Shown: piece after piece, positions 16,465 to 24,776 of the stretch
Layout: each line of letters opens with the position of its first letter
Numbering within the stretch: position 1 is the stretch's first letter
Assembly: GCA_023663465.1 (NCBI GenBank)
Contig: JAMPHJ010000015.1
Location: forward strand, 1 to 38,510
Direction: 5' to 3'
DNA from: Muribaculaceae bacterium
GTDB taxonomy: Bacteria; Bacillota; Clostridia; Lachnospirales; Lachnospiraceae
DNA: 38,510 bases
The notes under the pieces: model-generated
What the model saw: the letters and a program-made list of their open reading frames with translations, nothing else
Databases searched by the model: none
What the model was told of the DNA's origin: nothing
Made by a program: the position numbers and the translations under genes

Positions 16465-16740
16465 TTATTTTGCACTCCCGTTTTTAATCATTATTGTGCT
16501 ATTTCGCTTATAATCTGAAAGACCTTTCAAAATATCTTTCGTGCGACTTTCTTTCAAATCCAGTAATTCACAGAAATCCCAAATTCCATACGCTTTTCCC
16601 TCTTTCATAAATGCAAGAACTTTATTATACTGCATTTGAGTCTTGTTGGTCACTTTTTTATCGTCGCTTTTTTATCGCCGTTTTTTACCGCCGTTTTTTT
16701 CATTTATCTTTTCTTTGTTTCTCCAAATACCATCTATACC
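16465..16740 (-). pseudogene. C-terminal linker and winged-helix fragment of an AlbA_2-type gene
   Basis: The open part (16653-16465) encodes a winged helix: MQYNKVLAFMKEGKAYGIWD then LKESRTKDILKGLSDY. This resembles the C-termini of the other AlbA_2 proteins here. Upstream lies a Lys-rich repeat with homopolymers at 16654-16659 (6), 16668-16673 (6), 16681-16686 (6) and 16694-16700 (7). The frame is broken inside this tract. Adding one base to the run at 16668-16673 would join an upstream KKTAVKNGDKK frame to SDDKKVTNK and the winged helix. No ATPase or AlbA_2 domain remains upstream; rarA follows. Confidence 0.7.
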
Positions 16741-16801
16741 CATACTCGATTATATATTCTGCGCAGCAGACGGTTGCAAAATCACAGTTGCGCAACTTCC
16801 C

Positions 16802-18121
16802 CTACTCCTTCCCCTGAAACCTCCTAATTTCCCTCAACCGTTCCCCGACTGCCGCTTCAACCCCCTGGCTTGTCGGGTAGTAGTAGCGGCGTCCGCGCAT
16901 GGATTCGGGAAGGCATTCCATGTCGGTCAGTTTTTCTTCGGTATCGTGGGCATATTGATAGCCCTCGCCATACGCTAACTCTTTCATCAGTTTCGTCGGC
17001 GCGTTGCGCAGCTGCAAAGGAACCGGCTCCGCATTCTGGGTCCGTATCTCTTCTTTACAAGTCTCACACGCCCGGTAGAGGGCATTGGATTTCGGCGCCA
17101 TTGCCAGATAGGTAACGGCGTGGGTCAGATGCACGTCGCACTCCGGCATCCCTAGGAAATGACATGCCTGATAGACGGCTACTGCCAGCGGCAGCGCATG
17201 GCTGTCCGCCATCCCTACATCTTCACTGGCAAAGCGAATCAGCCTTCTGGCAATATAAAGAGGATTCTCGCCGCCTTCCAGCATTCTTTGCATCCAGTAG
17301 ATGGCGGCGTCCGGGTCGCTGTTGCGCATGGATTTATGTAAGGCGGATATCAGATTATAATGCTCTTCCCCTGCTTTATCGTACAGCAGCGATTTGCGGT
17401 TAATGCATTGGGACAGTCCTTCGTCGGTCACACGGATATCGCCCTGTGGTGTAATTTCTCCGTTTAACACCGCCATTTCCAGTGTATTTAGCGCTGTCCT
17501 GGCATCGCCGTTTGCAAAAACAGCAATAGCGCGCAGTTGTGTCTCGTTCATCTCAATTTTCTGTCCGGCAAATCCTTGAGGATTCTGTAGGGCGTTTTGT
17601 AAAAGCCGGACGATATCCTGTTCTTCCAATGCTTTTAACACAAAAACCCTGCATCTGGATAGCAGGGCGGCGTTTACCTCAAAAGAAGGATTTTCCGTAG
17701 TTGCGCCGATTAGTAGGATACTTCCTTTTTCCACAAAAGGCAGAAAGGCATCCTGTTGCGCTTTATTAAAGCGATGAATTTCATCTACAAACAAGACGGT
17801 CCGCATTCCCATCTTCCGCCCGGTTTCCGCCTGGTTCATGACTTCCTTGATTTCTTTGATACCGCTCGTGACCGCGCTGAAGTTGATAAATTCCGCTTTC
17901 GTTTTTTTGGCGATAATACCCGCCAGCGTCGTTTTCCCAACGCCGGGCGGCCCCCAGAATATCATGGAAGAAATCTGGTCTTTCTCGATAATCTGCCGGA
18001 GCATTTTGCCCGGTCCTAACAGGTGTTCCTGCCCGATAAACTCTTCAAGCCGCTGCGGACGCAGACGGCTGGCAAGGGGAATCGTCTCTGTTCTGTTGTC
18101 AAACAATGTCATTTGTTCCAT
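16802..18121 (-). CDS. rarA: Replication-associated recombination protein A (MgsA/RarA AAA+ ATPase)
   Basis: AAA+ ATPase related to clamp loaders that acts at stalled replication forks with SSB. The 439-aa length is typical. Walker A FWGPPGVGKTTLAG is at about residues 55-68 and Walker B reads LFVDEIHRFNKAQQDAFLPF. Sensor 1 is in IGATTENPSFEVNAALLSR. The C-terminal MgsA domain shows SDPDAAIYWMQRMLEGGENP and ends with the GYQYAHDTEE region followed by YYYPTSQGVE. The ATG has GAGGG about 6 nt upstream. It follows ptsH by 66 nt on the same strand. Confidence 0.96.
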   Translation of the reverse strand: MEQMTLFDNRTETIPLASRLRPQRLEEFIGQEHLLGPGKMLRQIIEKDQISSMIFWGPPGVGKTTLAGIIAKKTKAEFINFSAVTSGIKEIKEVMNQAETGRKMGMRTVLFVDEIHRFNKAQQDAFLPFVEKGSILLIGATTENPSFEVNAALLSRCRVFVLKALEEQDIVRLLQNALQNPQGFAGQKIEMNETQLRAIAVFANGDARTALNTLEMAVLNGEITPQGDIRVTDEGLSQCINRKSLLYDKAGEEHYNLISALHKSMRNSDPDAAIYWMQRMLEGGENPLYIARRLIRFASEDVGMADSHALPLAVAVYQACHFLGMPECDVHLTHAVTYLAMAPKSNALYRACETCKEEIRTQNAEPVPLQLRNAPTKLMKELAYGEGYQYAHDTEEKLTDMECLPESMRGRRYYYPTSQGVEAAVGERLREIRRFQGKE

Positions 18122-18187
18122 AAAAATCCCTCACTCCTGCCTCACAAATCTGGGCAGCCCAGGAAGTGCCATACCAATTTTTACACA

Positions 18188-18445
18188 TTACAAATTATTC
18201 TGTAGAAAGCTTGCAAGACCTTTTGCCGCTTCTTTCTCGTCGTCGCCTTCTATCTGCACGGTAATGGTATCGCCTTGGGCGGCGTCTAGTCCCATAACAC
18301 CGAAAACGCTTTTCGCGTCCCCGTTTTTCCCTTGGCAGCTTACCTGTACTGCTGAACTGTATCTACTCGCTTCTCTGACCAGCAATCCTGCGGGTCTGGC
18401 GTGCATCCCGATTTCATTTTTAATCTGATATTGAAACTGTTCCAT
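18188..18445 (-). CDS. ptsH: HPr-family phosphocarrier protein
   Basis: PTS phosphocarrier that accepts phosphate from enzyme I. The open frame extends to 18478, but the ATG at 18445 is chosen (AAAGGCGGG ribosome-binding site). It gives the normal 85-aa HPr with the catalytic His exactly at residue 15 in GMHARPAG and the HPr-kinase target Ser at residue 46 (AKSVFGVMGL). Having both residues argues for HPr rather than a Crh protein, which lacks the His. Located between the trpXYZ-type transporter and rarA, with 151 nt upstream that may hold its own promoter (a TTGACA-like box at 18596-18591, but no well-spaced -10). Confidence 0.93.
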   Translation of the reverse strand: MEQFQYQIKNEIGMHARPAGLLVREASRYSSAVQVSCQGKNGDAKSVFGVMGLDAAQGDTITVQIEGDDEKEAAKGLASFLQNNL

Positions 18446-18629
18446 CTTGAATAATCCCGCCTTTCTTTGATTGTCCATTTTCTGTCCATAGTATCTCGCA
18501 TTCGCAGGGGATTATTCCTATGACTAATTTTGCGACGTAAATCTTATCATCAAGCTTGCCAAATTTTCCTTATTATAATAGGATTTGTGTGTCAAAAGAT
18601 ACTTTTTGAATTGCGCTGGCATTTCTTTT

Positions 18630-19433
18630 CTATTTTGACAACAAAATCCTATCATTATCCAACTGTCTGCCGGCACAGAGCTGGAACTGTTTGAGCAAAT
18701 CGTCTATTGTCAGCTGCGCTCTCTCTTCGCCGCTTACATCTAAGACGATGCTGCCGCCGTCCATCATCAGGGTGCGGTTTCCCAGCTCTAGCGCCTGATG
18801 CATATTATGTGTCACCATCAGGCAGGTGATTTTCCTTTCCGCTACAATGGTTTTGGTCAGCTCTAAGACTTTAGACGCTGTAGCGGGGTCCAACGCCGCC
18901 GTATGTTCATCCAGCAGCAGGATTTTGGGTGTTATCATCGTCGCCATCAGAAGCGTCAGCGCCTGTCGCTGTCCGCCGGATAAAAGTCCTACCGGTTGCT
19001 TGAGCCTGTCTTCTAACCCCATATCCAGCAGGGAAAGCTGCTCTTTAAACTTCTGTTTTTCCTTACTGCTGATGCGGCTGAAATACGCATGTCTGGCAGT
19101 GGAAGCGCGAAGGTATGCGAGCGCCATATTTTCCTCTATCGTCATATGGGGCGCAGTTCCCTTGAGAGGGTCCTGGAAAAGATGCCCGATGACTTTGCTT
19201 CTAAGATGCTCTTTCTGATAGGTAATATTCTCTTCATCCAGAAAAATCTGTCCCTCATCCACATAAAAATTCCCTGTAATGGCGTTAAACAACGTGGACT
19301 TACCGGCTCCGTTGCTTCCCACGATGGTCGCAAAGTCGCCGTCTTTTAACTCCAAAGAAACCCTATCGAGCGCCTTTTTTTCGTTTACGGTTCCGGGATA
19401 AAAGGTTTTCGAGATATTTTTAATAGTTAACAT
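18630..19433 (-). CDS. trpZ: ABC transporter ATP-binding protein (TrpZ-type)
   Basis: Cytoplasmic ATPase of an ABC importer. The 267-aa protein has Walker A GSNGAGKS at 39-46, signature LSGGQ at 151-155, and a Walker B/D-loop reading DEHTAALDP (175-183). The His after the catalytic Glu and the EHTAALDP form are characteristic of the ATPases paired with ABC_sub_bind/BPD_transp_2 systems. It overlaps the permease gene by 7 nt. Assignment to tryptophan uptake comes from the upstream T-box, not from this protein. Confidence 0.85.
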   Translation of the reverse strand: MLTIKNISKTFYPGTVNEKKALDRVSLELKDGDFATIVGSNGAGKSTLFNAITGNFYVDEGQIFLDEENITYQKEHLRSKVIGHLFQDPLKGTAPHMTIEENMALAYLRASTARHAYFSRISSKEKQKFKEQLSLLDMGLEDRLKQPVGLLSGGQRQALTLLMATMITPKILLLDEHTAALDPATASKVLELTKTIVAERKITCLMVTHNMHQALELGNRTLMMDGGSIVLDVSGEERAQLTIDDLLKQFQLCAGRQLDNDRILLSK

Positions 19434-20374
19434 AACTTCCCTCCATCCTTCTTATTCATCCGTATGGAAGCGTTTTTTTGTCTGTAAAAAACGGCTTTTT
19501 CTTTCAGATACGGGAAGGAAATCGCAATCGCCACAATCAATGCAGAAACCAGTTTCAAAGCTTCCGCCGGAACGCTCATTCGCAATGCAACCGCCACAAT
19601 AAAACGGTACAGGCAGCTTCCGAGGATAACTCCTGCGACCTTTTTCCAGATGCTTCCTTTTCCCATGATTGTCTCCCCGATAATTAGGCTGGCAAGCGCA
19701 ATCGTAACCATTCCCGTCCCTAGATTTATGTCGCAGGATTTCTGATACTGTCCTAAAATCGCGCCGGATAACGCGGTCAACGCATTGGCGACACACAACC
19801 CCACCGTAATCATAAAAAGGGGATTGATACTAGAAGCCCGCACCATATGTTCGTTATCGCCCGTCGCGCGAATTGACAGCCCCAGCCTCGTATTCAAAAA
19901 CGCAACAAGCAGGATACCGATGAGAATGACAATGACAAACACGATGAGAAATTTGTACCAGTCATTGTACCAGCCCGCGCCGATTCTGCCTTTTGCCAGA
20001 CTGAAAATCGTATCACAGGCAAAAAGATTCACGGTAGACGAAAATCCCATCACTGCAATGTTCACCGTGTACAATCCCGTATTGACGATAATTCCGGCAA
20101 GGATGGAAGGGACTCCCATCCTCGTCTGCAAAAACGCCGTGATAAAGCCGGATAGGATTCCGGCTCCCATCGCCGCAAAAAGCGCCAGAAACGGATGCCC
20201 TGCCAGCGTCACCACCGCCCCCACGGCACAGCCTAATGTGAAACAGCCGTCCGTAGACAAATCCGCAATATTCAAAATACTAAAAGAAATAAACAATGCC
20301 AGCGCCACCAGGGAATAAATACACCCCAGCTCCAACGCGCTCTGTACGATTGATAACGTAAATATGGAAGCCAT
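19427..20374 (-). CDS. trpY: ABC transporter permease (TrpY-type)
   Basis: Integral membrane subunit of the same importer. The 315-aa protein has eight to nine hydrophobic helices of the BPD_transp_2 family. Motifs include ISFSILNIADLSTDGCFTLG near the N-terminus, GILSGFITAFLQTRMGVPSI, and a central LNTRLGLSIRATGDNEHMVR coupling segment. It lies 87 nt after the binding-protein gene, separated by a stem-loop, and overlaps the ATPase gene. Confidence 0.88.
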   Translation of the reverse strand: MASIFTLSIVQSALELGCIYSLVALALFISFSILNIADLSTDGCFTLGCAVGAVVTLAGHPFLALFAAMGAGILSGFITAFLQTRMGVPSILAGIIVNTGLYTVNIAVMGFSSTVNLFACDTIFSLAKGRIGAGWYNDWYKFLIVFVIVILIGILLVAFLNTRLGLSIRATGDNEHMVRASSINPLFMITVGLCVANALTALSGAILGQYQKSCDINLGTGMVTIALASLIIGETIMGKGSIWKKVAGVILGSCLYRFIVAVALRMSVPAEALKLVSALIVAIAISFPYLKEKAVFYRQKNASIRMNKKDGGKLC

Positions 20375-20400
20375 TTTGCGCCAATCCCTTTCTTACCGTT

Positions 20401-20427
20401 GATAGCAGAAAGCCCTTTACCGCTATC
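20401..20427 (-). promoter_or_regulatory. Intercistronic stem-loop between binding protein and permease genes
   Basis: GATAGC (20401-20406) pairs with GCTATC (20422-20427), with a further AAAG/CTTT pairing inside. No T run follows, so it is more likely an mRNA processing or stability element, raising binding-protein levels over permease levels, than a terminator. Confidence 0.5.
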
Positions 20428-20461
20428 TGCCATCTATTTTCTGCGACCTTTTTCTACTGTT

Positions 20462-21640
20462 TTATTGAAATTCTTCCGCCGTCGTAATTTCTACCAAATC
20501 TGTGCACATTTCCTTGAATGAAGCATAGTCGATATTCAGCTGTGCTGCCGTATCTGTATTGACTGTAGCGATTCCGTTATCCATCGTCGTCACTGCCATA
20601 GTCGCCGGATCTACACCATTTACCAAAATATCCACTGCCATATCCGCCGTAACCGTTCCTAAGTCCACATAATTGACGCCATAGCCTAGAAACGCGCCGT
20701 TTAAAGCGAAAGAATCTGCGCCGCAGTAATGGGGAACGCCCGCGTCAATGAATTTCTCATAAATTGCCAGCTCTGCTGTCATGACATTATTGTCGGTGGG
20801 GGTAAAAACTGCTTCCGCTCCCGCTGCAATCAATGCGTCCGCCGCAAGGGATATTTCACCGTTATTCGTACCGGTCTTTTCTACTACTGTAACGCCTTTT
20901 TCCTCACAATATGCCTTTGCTGCCGCGATTGCCGCCGTAGAGGAATCCTGGCTTTTATCATACAAAAGCCCTACCGTGGCGATATCCGGGTTTGCCGCAA
21001 ACATCAAATCCAAGACTGCATCTGTGTTTAACGCGTCAGAAGTTCCTGTGATATTGGCGCCGGGAGCGTTCATATCCGCCACAAGACCGGCTCCCACCGG
21101 GTCGGAAACCGCAGAAAATACAATCGGAATCAGACTGCCGTCTTCTTTTGGATTCTCCGCCGTCGCATTCTGCATTACCATCGCAGTTGGCGTAGCAACC
21201 GGAATGATTAAATCTACTTCCGATGCGATTAATTCCGTCGCAATCTGATTCATAGTCGTAGAATCCGCCTGTCCGTTGTAAGTATAGTCCGCATATTCAA
21301 ATGTTACGCCAAGCTCCCCGCCTTTTACATCCAACTCCTCGCAGACTGCCGCAACAATCTGATTCAGGGAAGCATCGTCAACATACTGCACAATCCCGAC
21401 TTTATAGCTTGCGCCATCTGTAGAAGCCCCTGCGTCTGTTTCCGCCCCGACGTCTGCATCTGCATCTGTTTCTGCGTCCGTCCCCGTGTCTGTGGGAACG
21501 TCCGCATTTTCCCCGGCGTCCGCTCCTGCATCTGCGCTGCTATCCGCACCGGAAGCTCCGTTTCCCGTATCGCCGCAGCCTGTCACCATCGCCGCCGTCG
21601 TCACAACTGCCAATAAGAATGCCAATGTTTTCTTTTTCAT
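20462..21640 (-). CDS. trpX: ABC transporter substrate-binding lipoprotein (TrpX-type)
   Basis: Extracellular solute-binding lipoprotein of the ABC_sub_bind family. The 392-aa protein has a lipoprotein signal (AAMVTGC, lipidated Cys22), then an Ala/Asp/Glu low-complexity tether (about residues 27-75). The periplasmic-binding-protein fold begins YKVGIVQYVDDASLNQIV, and VATPTAMVMQNAT and PIVFSAVSDPVGAGLV are family signatures. The gene is preceded by a T-box leader whose specifier triplet reads TGG, supporting tryptophan or a precursor as substrate. First gene of a three-gene operon. Confidence 0.87.
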   Translation of the reverse strand: MKKKTLAFLLAVVTTAAMVTGCGDTGNGASGADSSADAGADAGENADVPTDTGTDAETDADADVGAETDAGASTDGASYKVGIVQYVDDASLNQIVAAVCEELDVKGGELGVTFEYADYTYNGQADSTTMNQIATELIASEVDLIIPVATPTAMVMQNATAENPKEDGSLIPIVFSAVSDPVGAGLVADMNAPGANITGTSDALNTDAVLDLMFAANPDIATVGLLYDKSQDSSTAAIAAAKAYCEEKGVTVVEKTGTNNGEISLAADALIAAGAEAVFTPTDNNVMTAELAIYEKFIDAGVPHYCGADSFALNGAFLGYGVNYVDLGTVTADMAVDILVNGVDPATMAVTTMDNGIATVNTDTAAQLNIDYASFKEMCTDLVEITTAEEFQ

Positions 21641-21715
21641 AATTTTTCTCCTCTCTTTTCCCAGTAATCCTAATCATACTGCTTTCTACTTCCGTGCGAC
21701 ATTTTTCTGCCCACG

Positions 21716-22010
21716 AAAAAACCATCCCAAGCATAGTATTGCCTGAGACGGTAATAAACTAATTATTATCGCGGTACCACTCAAATTGACTGCCTTTCCA
21801 TGCAGCCCCCTCTTCTCATATACCAATCATATATGCCGCCTTGATAACGGGTACGGTTCCCGCCGAAACCTACTTGGGAAAAAACTGCCTCACAGCTTTC
21901 TTTCACATTTCAGTCCAGCCTCAAAAGCCCATTCAATATAAGTAACATACTGTCTTCCACCGCCAACAGCTCTCTGGAATGTTTTCCTTATATTTACTAC
22001 TCTTTCTCAC
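21716..22010 (-). promoter_or_regulatory. T-box leader, predicted tRNA-Trp specific
   Basis: On the minus strand the leader has the stem I start (CCAGAGAGCTG), then a specifier loop with TGG at 21917-21915 followed by ACTGAAA. The invariant T-box TGGTACCGCG is at 21779-21770. The terminator (stem arms about 21752-21741 and 21730-21721) ends in a run of six T residues at about 21721-21716. A TGG specifier matches uncharged tRNA-Trp, which would open the downstream ABC transporter operon when tryptophan is short. The T-box call is near certain; the specifier call is strong but assigned by eye. Confidence 0.92.
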
Positions 22011-22059
22011 AGGTTTTTTATATTAACAAGAAATTTTCTTGTTTTTAATAATTTATTCT

Positions 22060-22088
22060 ACAATAATCTATCTGTTACAAATTGTCAA
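22060..22088 (-). promoter_or_regulatory. Candidate sigma-A promoter for the T-box operon
   Basis: Minus strand: TTGACA (22088-22083), 17-nt spacer, TATTGT (22065-22060), about 50 nt upstream of the T-box stem I. The leader start also contains a perfect ACAAGAAA/TTTCTTGT-type hairpin near 22026-22042. Confidence 0.6.
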
Positions 22089-22111
22089 TACTATTTTTGT
22101 TGAAAATGTTG

Positions 22112-22170
22112 TATAATGATAACAGTGCGGCCGAAGGCTGACGTGTTGCGTATCCTGTACGTCAACACGA
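22112..22170 (+). promoter_or_regulatory. PHP-gene promoter -10 and leader hairpin
   Basis: A TATAAT box at 22112-22117 lies divergent to the T-box promoter; no good -35 box was found. Downstream, CGTGTTG and CAACACG (about 22142-22170) form a leader hairpin before the ribosome-binding site GAAAGGAAAC at about 22203-22212. The promoter call is modest. Confidence 0.4.
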
Positions 22171-22216
22171 CAATCAATACCAAAGCAGATAACTGCACCA
22201 CAGAAAGGAAACTAGA

Positions 22217-23044
22217 ATGAAACTGGATATGCACTGTCACACCAAAGAAGGATCGCCCGACGGCAAGGTGGCGCTTCTGGATAATATTGCCGTTTTAAAG
22301 CAAAAAGGATTTCAAGGAATGCTCATCAGCGACCACAATTCTTATAAAGCTTACCGCTACTACAAAACACTAGATAATCCGCCGCAGGATTTTACGATTC
22401 TCTGCGGAATCGAATATGATACGTTAGACGCCGGACACATTCTGATTATCATGCCCACGGGCATCCGTCCGAAAATCCTGGAGCTGCGCGGACTGCCGAT
22501 TCTGTTTTTAATCGAAATCGTGCATCGCTATGGCGGCATCTTAGGTCCCGCCCATCCCTGCGGGGAAAAGTTTCTAAGCGCCTTCAATACGCGCCGGGGC
22601 AAAATGTTAAAAGACAGGCTGCTTCAAAAATTCGATTTCATCGAAGCCTTCAATGCCTGCGAAGACGATATTTCCAATGAATGCGCCAAATCCCTTGCAG
22701 CCCGGTATCACCTGCCGGAATTTGGCGGCAGCGATTCCCATAAGGCGGACTGCATCGGCCTCGGCTATACGCTGTTAGAAGAGGATATTTCCAATGAGAC
22801 GGAACTCATCCAATACATCAAAGCAGGACGTCCTGTCATATCGGGCGGCATTCATTATCTCCATACGACGAAAGAGCGTCTGGGAAAGGCAAACGACATT
22901 TTAGTCTATTCCTTCTGGCTCTATAACAAATTCTTAGCGCTTCTTAGAAGCAAGGCGCGGAATCTGGAAATCGCCCAAAACCGGCTGCTTCAGCCCGTCG
23001 GATATCCGAACAGGAAATACATTACATTGACCAAAGATGAGTAA
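22217..23044 (+). CDS. PHP-domain phosphoesterase
   Basis: Metal-dependent phosphoesterase of the PHP superfamily. The 275-aa protein has the four PHP motifs: MHCHT (His6, His8), ISDHNSY (Asp39, His40), GIEYDT, and the late PAHPCG and GSDSHKAD. Length and motifs resemble YciV/TrpH-like or histidinol-phosphatase-like enzymes, but the substrate cannot be told from sequence alone. It is the only plus-strand gene, divergent from the tryptophan transporter and convergent with the CmpB-type gene; the stop codon lies in the shared terminator stem. Confidence 0.85.
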   Translation: MKLDMHCHTKEGSPDGKVALLDNIAVLKQKGFQGMLISDHNSYKAYRYYKTLDNPPQDFTILCGIEYDTLDAGHILIIMPTGIRPKILELRGLPILFLIEIVHRYGGILGPAHPCGEKFLSAFNTRRGKMLKDRLLQKFDFIEAFNACEDDISNECAKSLAARYHLPEFGGSDSHKADCIGLGYTLLEEDISNETELIQYIKAGRPVISGGIHYLHTTKERLGKANDILVYSFWLYNKFLALLRSKARNLEIAQNRLLQPVGYPNRKYITLTKDE

Positions 23045-23067
23045 ATAGGTTTCCCCTATTTACTCAT
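23037..23067. terminator. Bidirectional terminator overlapping both stop codons
   Basis: Perfect 13-bp arms ATGAGTAAATAGG (23037-23049) and CCTATTTACTCAT (23055-23067), with TTTTAT after the right arm. The PHP stop codon and the convergent CmpB-type stop are both inside the stem. Confidence 0.85.
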
Positions 23068-23970
23068 TTTATCCATTACCATATTTTTGAGGCTTTCCAG
23101 AATATCTTTAAATTTCCTGGAGCTCATGTCGGGATTGTTCCGCAGCATGTCCCGCTTATAAAAATCCATAATTTCGTCCATATTTTTACGATTTTCCATA
23201 TACATATTATAACGTGTGCGCAACTCTGCGATTTCATCCTTTACACTATCCACATAGGATCCCGGTGCATTCTGAATCGTATCTTTCAGGCTGGCGAAAC
23301 GTTGTCCCAGACTTTCCGTCAAATCGTCTATTTTCAGCTCCCGTTCCTGCCGTTTTAACTCTTTATCTTCATTATTAAAAGCAATAATGACGTCCAGCCG
23401 CTTCTGCATCCGCTCCATTTCCTCTTTTACCCTCTGCATTTTAATCAGGATATTGCGCAAATCCAACGCCGTTTTAAAAGACAATGCAAAATCCACAGCT
23501 ACATAAATCGTCAAAAACCATGTCAGATACCGCAGCGTTTTATCGGGAATAGATAAAACAAAGCGCTCAATCGGTCTATGGATGACCCTGGTCATCAGAA
23601 TCGTCAGAAATCCCCACGCAATGGTGGAAGAAAGACAAATCCTGCCCTGAAAATTAAACTTCTTATCCGAATAATCCCAATACCTTACATTGAACAAGGC
23701 TTCCATCGCGATGCCGGTCACATACTCCAATGCCGTCGCACCGATACAGCCCGCAACATAAGTAAGCAGCACATGTTGTTGAAACGGCATGGACACAACA
23801 AACATCATGACCGCACCGCTTCCATATAGAGGTAAAAAAGGACCCCTTAAAAATCCCCGGTTAATGAAATGCCCGTCCTTAACAGAAACATAAGCAGACT
23901 CAAAACACCAACCGAGAAAACAATATAAATAAAAAATAAATAACCATTGTACCGCATGATATTGAAACAT
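23056..23970 (-). CDS. CmpB-type putative ABC transporter permease family membrane protein
   Basis: Membrane protein of PF06541 type (annotated ABC_trans_CmpB). The N-terminal half (about 1-175) has four to five hydrophobic helices with family motifs FLGWCFESAYVSV, GFLRGPFLPLYGSGA, and a YWDYSDKKFNFQGRICL segment. The C-terminal half (about 175-304) is a charged coiled coil (RVKEEMERMQKRLDVI) ending in LESLKNMVMDKMSK. Despite the family name, no ATPase partner is adjacent and transport has not been shown for this group. The role is unknown. Transcribed toward the PHP gene. Confidence 0.8.
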   Translation of the reverse strand: MFQYHAVQWLFIFYLYCFLGWCFESAYVSVKDGHFINRGFLRGPFLPLYGSGAVMMFVVSMPFQQHVLLTYVAGCIGATALEYVTGIAMEALFNVRYWDYSDKKFNFQGRICLSSTIAWGFLTILMTRVIHRPIERFVLSIPDKTLRYLTWFLTIYVAVDFALSFKTALDLRNILIKMQRVKEEMERMQKRLDVIIAFNNEDKELKRQERELKIDDLTESLGQRFASLKDTIQNAPGSYVDSVKDEIAELRTRYNMYMENRKNMDEIMDFYKRDMLRNNPDMSSRKFKDILESLKNMVMDKMSK

Positions 23971-24005
23971 TTTTCCCCTGACGTAAAAACGGAAAAAAGG
24001 CTCCT

Positions 24006-24776
24006 CTAAACATAGACTCCCAAGGATACTCTCTCTTTTCCCTTTCTCGTTTCCCCCGCTAATCCATAGTATAGAAACTTTCCGTGCCCCCGCACCGTTA
24101 CCGCATCTTTTTCCTTCAACTGATAACTGTTGTTTTCCATGATGATGCCGTTGACAAAAATCCTGCCGGTGCGAAACAGCGTAAGACTGTCGTTTCTTGA
24201 AATATTATATAGCTTTGCTATGACACCGTCAATTCTTAAAGAAGAAACCGTGACAAAAGTTTCCTGCGGCGTGGCTGTATGCAGCGATATCTCGGATTCT
24301 GCAATCTGACACCGGATATTCGTGTGTTTCACCCGGCACAGGTTCTCTGTCAGATAGGGGGCGATGCTCTGCTGACAGAACAAAACGCCGCCCTGCTCTT
24401 GCACAAAAATATCCCCTATCGTACTGCGCTCGATGCCCAGATTCATAATCGCCCCCAGAAAATCCCTATGAGTGAGGGCGTCTGCAAATTTCGGCGTCAC
24501 CGGAAGCATTTCCAGACAGACAATCGGATACGCCTCTTCATAGCCCAGCGTTTCCAGAGAGCCAAACCGGATTATTTTCCTGTCACAGGCAGGTGCGCCC
24601 CCTTCCATATCCACGCCGGCATAGGCAAGCTCTTTTTTATTCTCATGAAAAACCTGCTGCTCCGACAAGCTCAGGAAGGGCGTATAGGTATAAACCCCTC
24701 TTTGATAGGATTTATCCGCCAGCTCGTATAATCTTTTCTTTAATTGTAATAACTCCTTCTCACCTGTTCCCGCCAT
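24006..24776 (-). CDS. YlmH-type S4-domain RNA-binding protein
   Basis: RNA-binding protein of the YlmH family, implicated in ribosome rescue or quality control in Bacillota. The 256-aa protein has an N-terminal helical region (YTPFLSLSEQQVF), a central domain with LTHRDFLGAIMNLGIERSTI then GDIFVQEQGGVLFC, and a C-terminal S4 domain (about 178-240) reading SLRIDGVIAKLYNISRND then FVNGIIMENNSYQLKEKDAV. The start overlaps the permease-protease gene by 17 nt, so they are probably cotranscribed, though a functional link is not obvious. Confidence 0.9.
   Translation of the reverse strand: MAGTGEKELLQLKKRLYELADKSYQRGVYTYTPFLSLSEQQVFHENKKELAYAGVDMEGGAPACDRKIIRFGSLETLGYEEAYPIVCLEMLPVTPKFADALTHRDFLGAIMNLGIERSTIGDIFVQEQGGVLFCQQSIAPYLTENLCRVKHTNIRCQIAESEISLHTATPQETFVTVSSLRIDGVIAKLYNISRNDSLTLFRTGRIFVNGIIMENNSYQLKEKDAVTVRGHGKFLYYGLAGETRKGKERVSLGVYV

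Noticed and set aside
16150..16518. Plus-strand ORF of 122 codons in the AlbA_2 remnant region
   Set aside because: It is antisense to the recognisable AlbA_2 N-terminal remnant and has no protein-like features.
22026..22042. Intrinsic terminator on the plus strand
   Set aside because: No plus-strand gene lies upstream; the hairpin is at the start of the T-box transcript on the minus strand.
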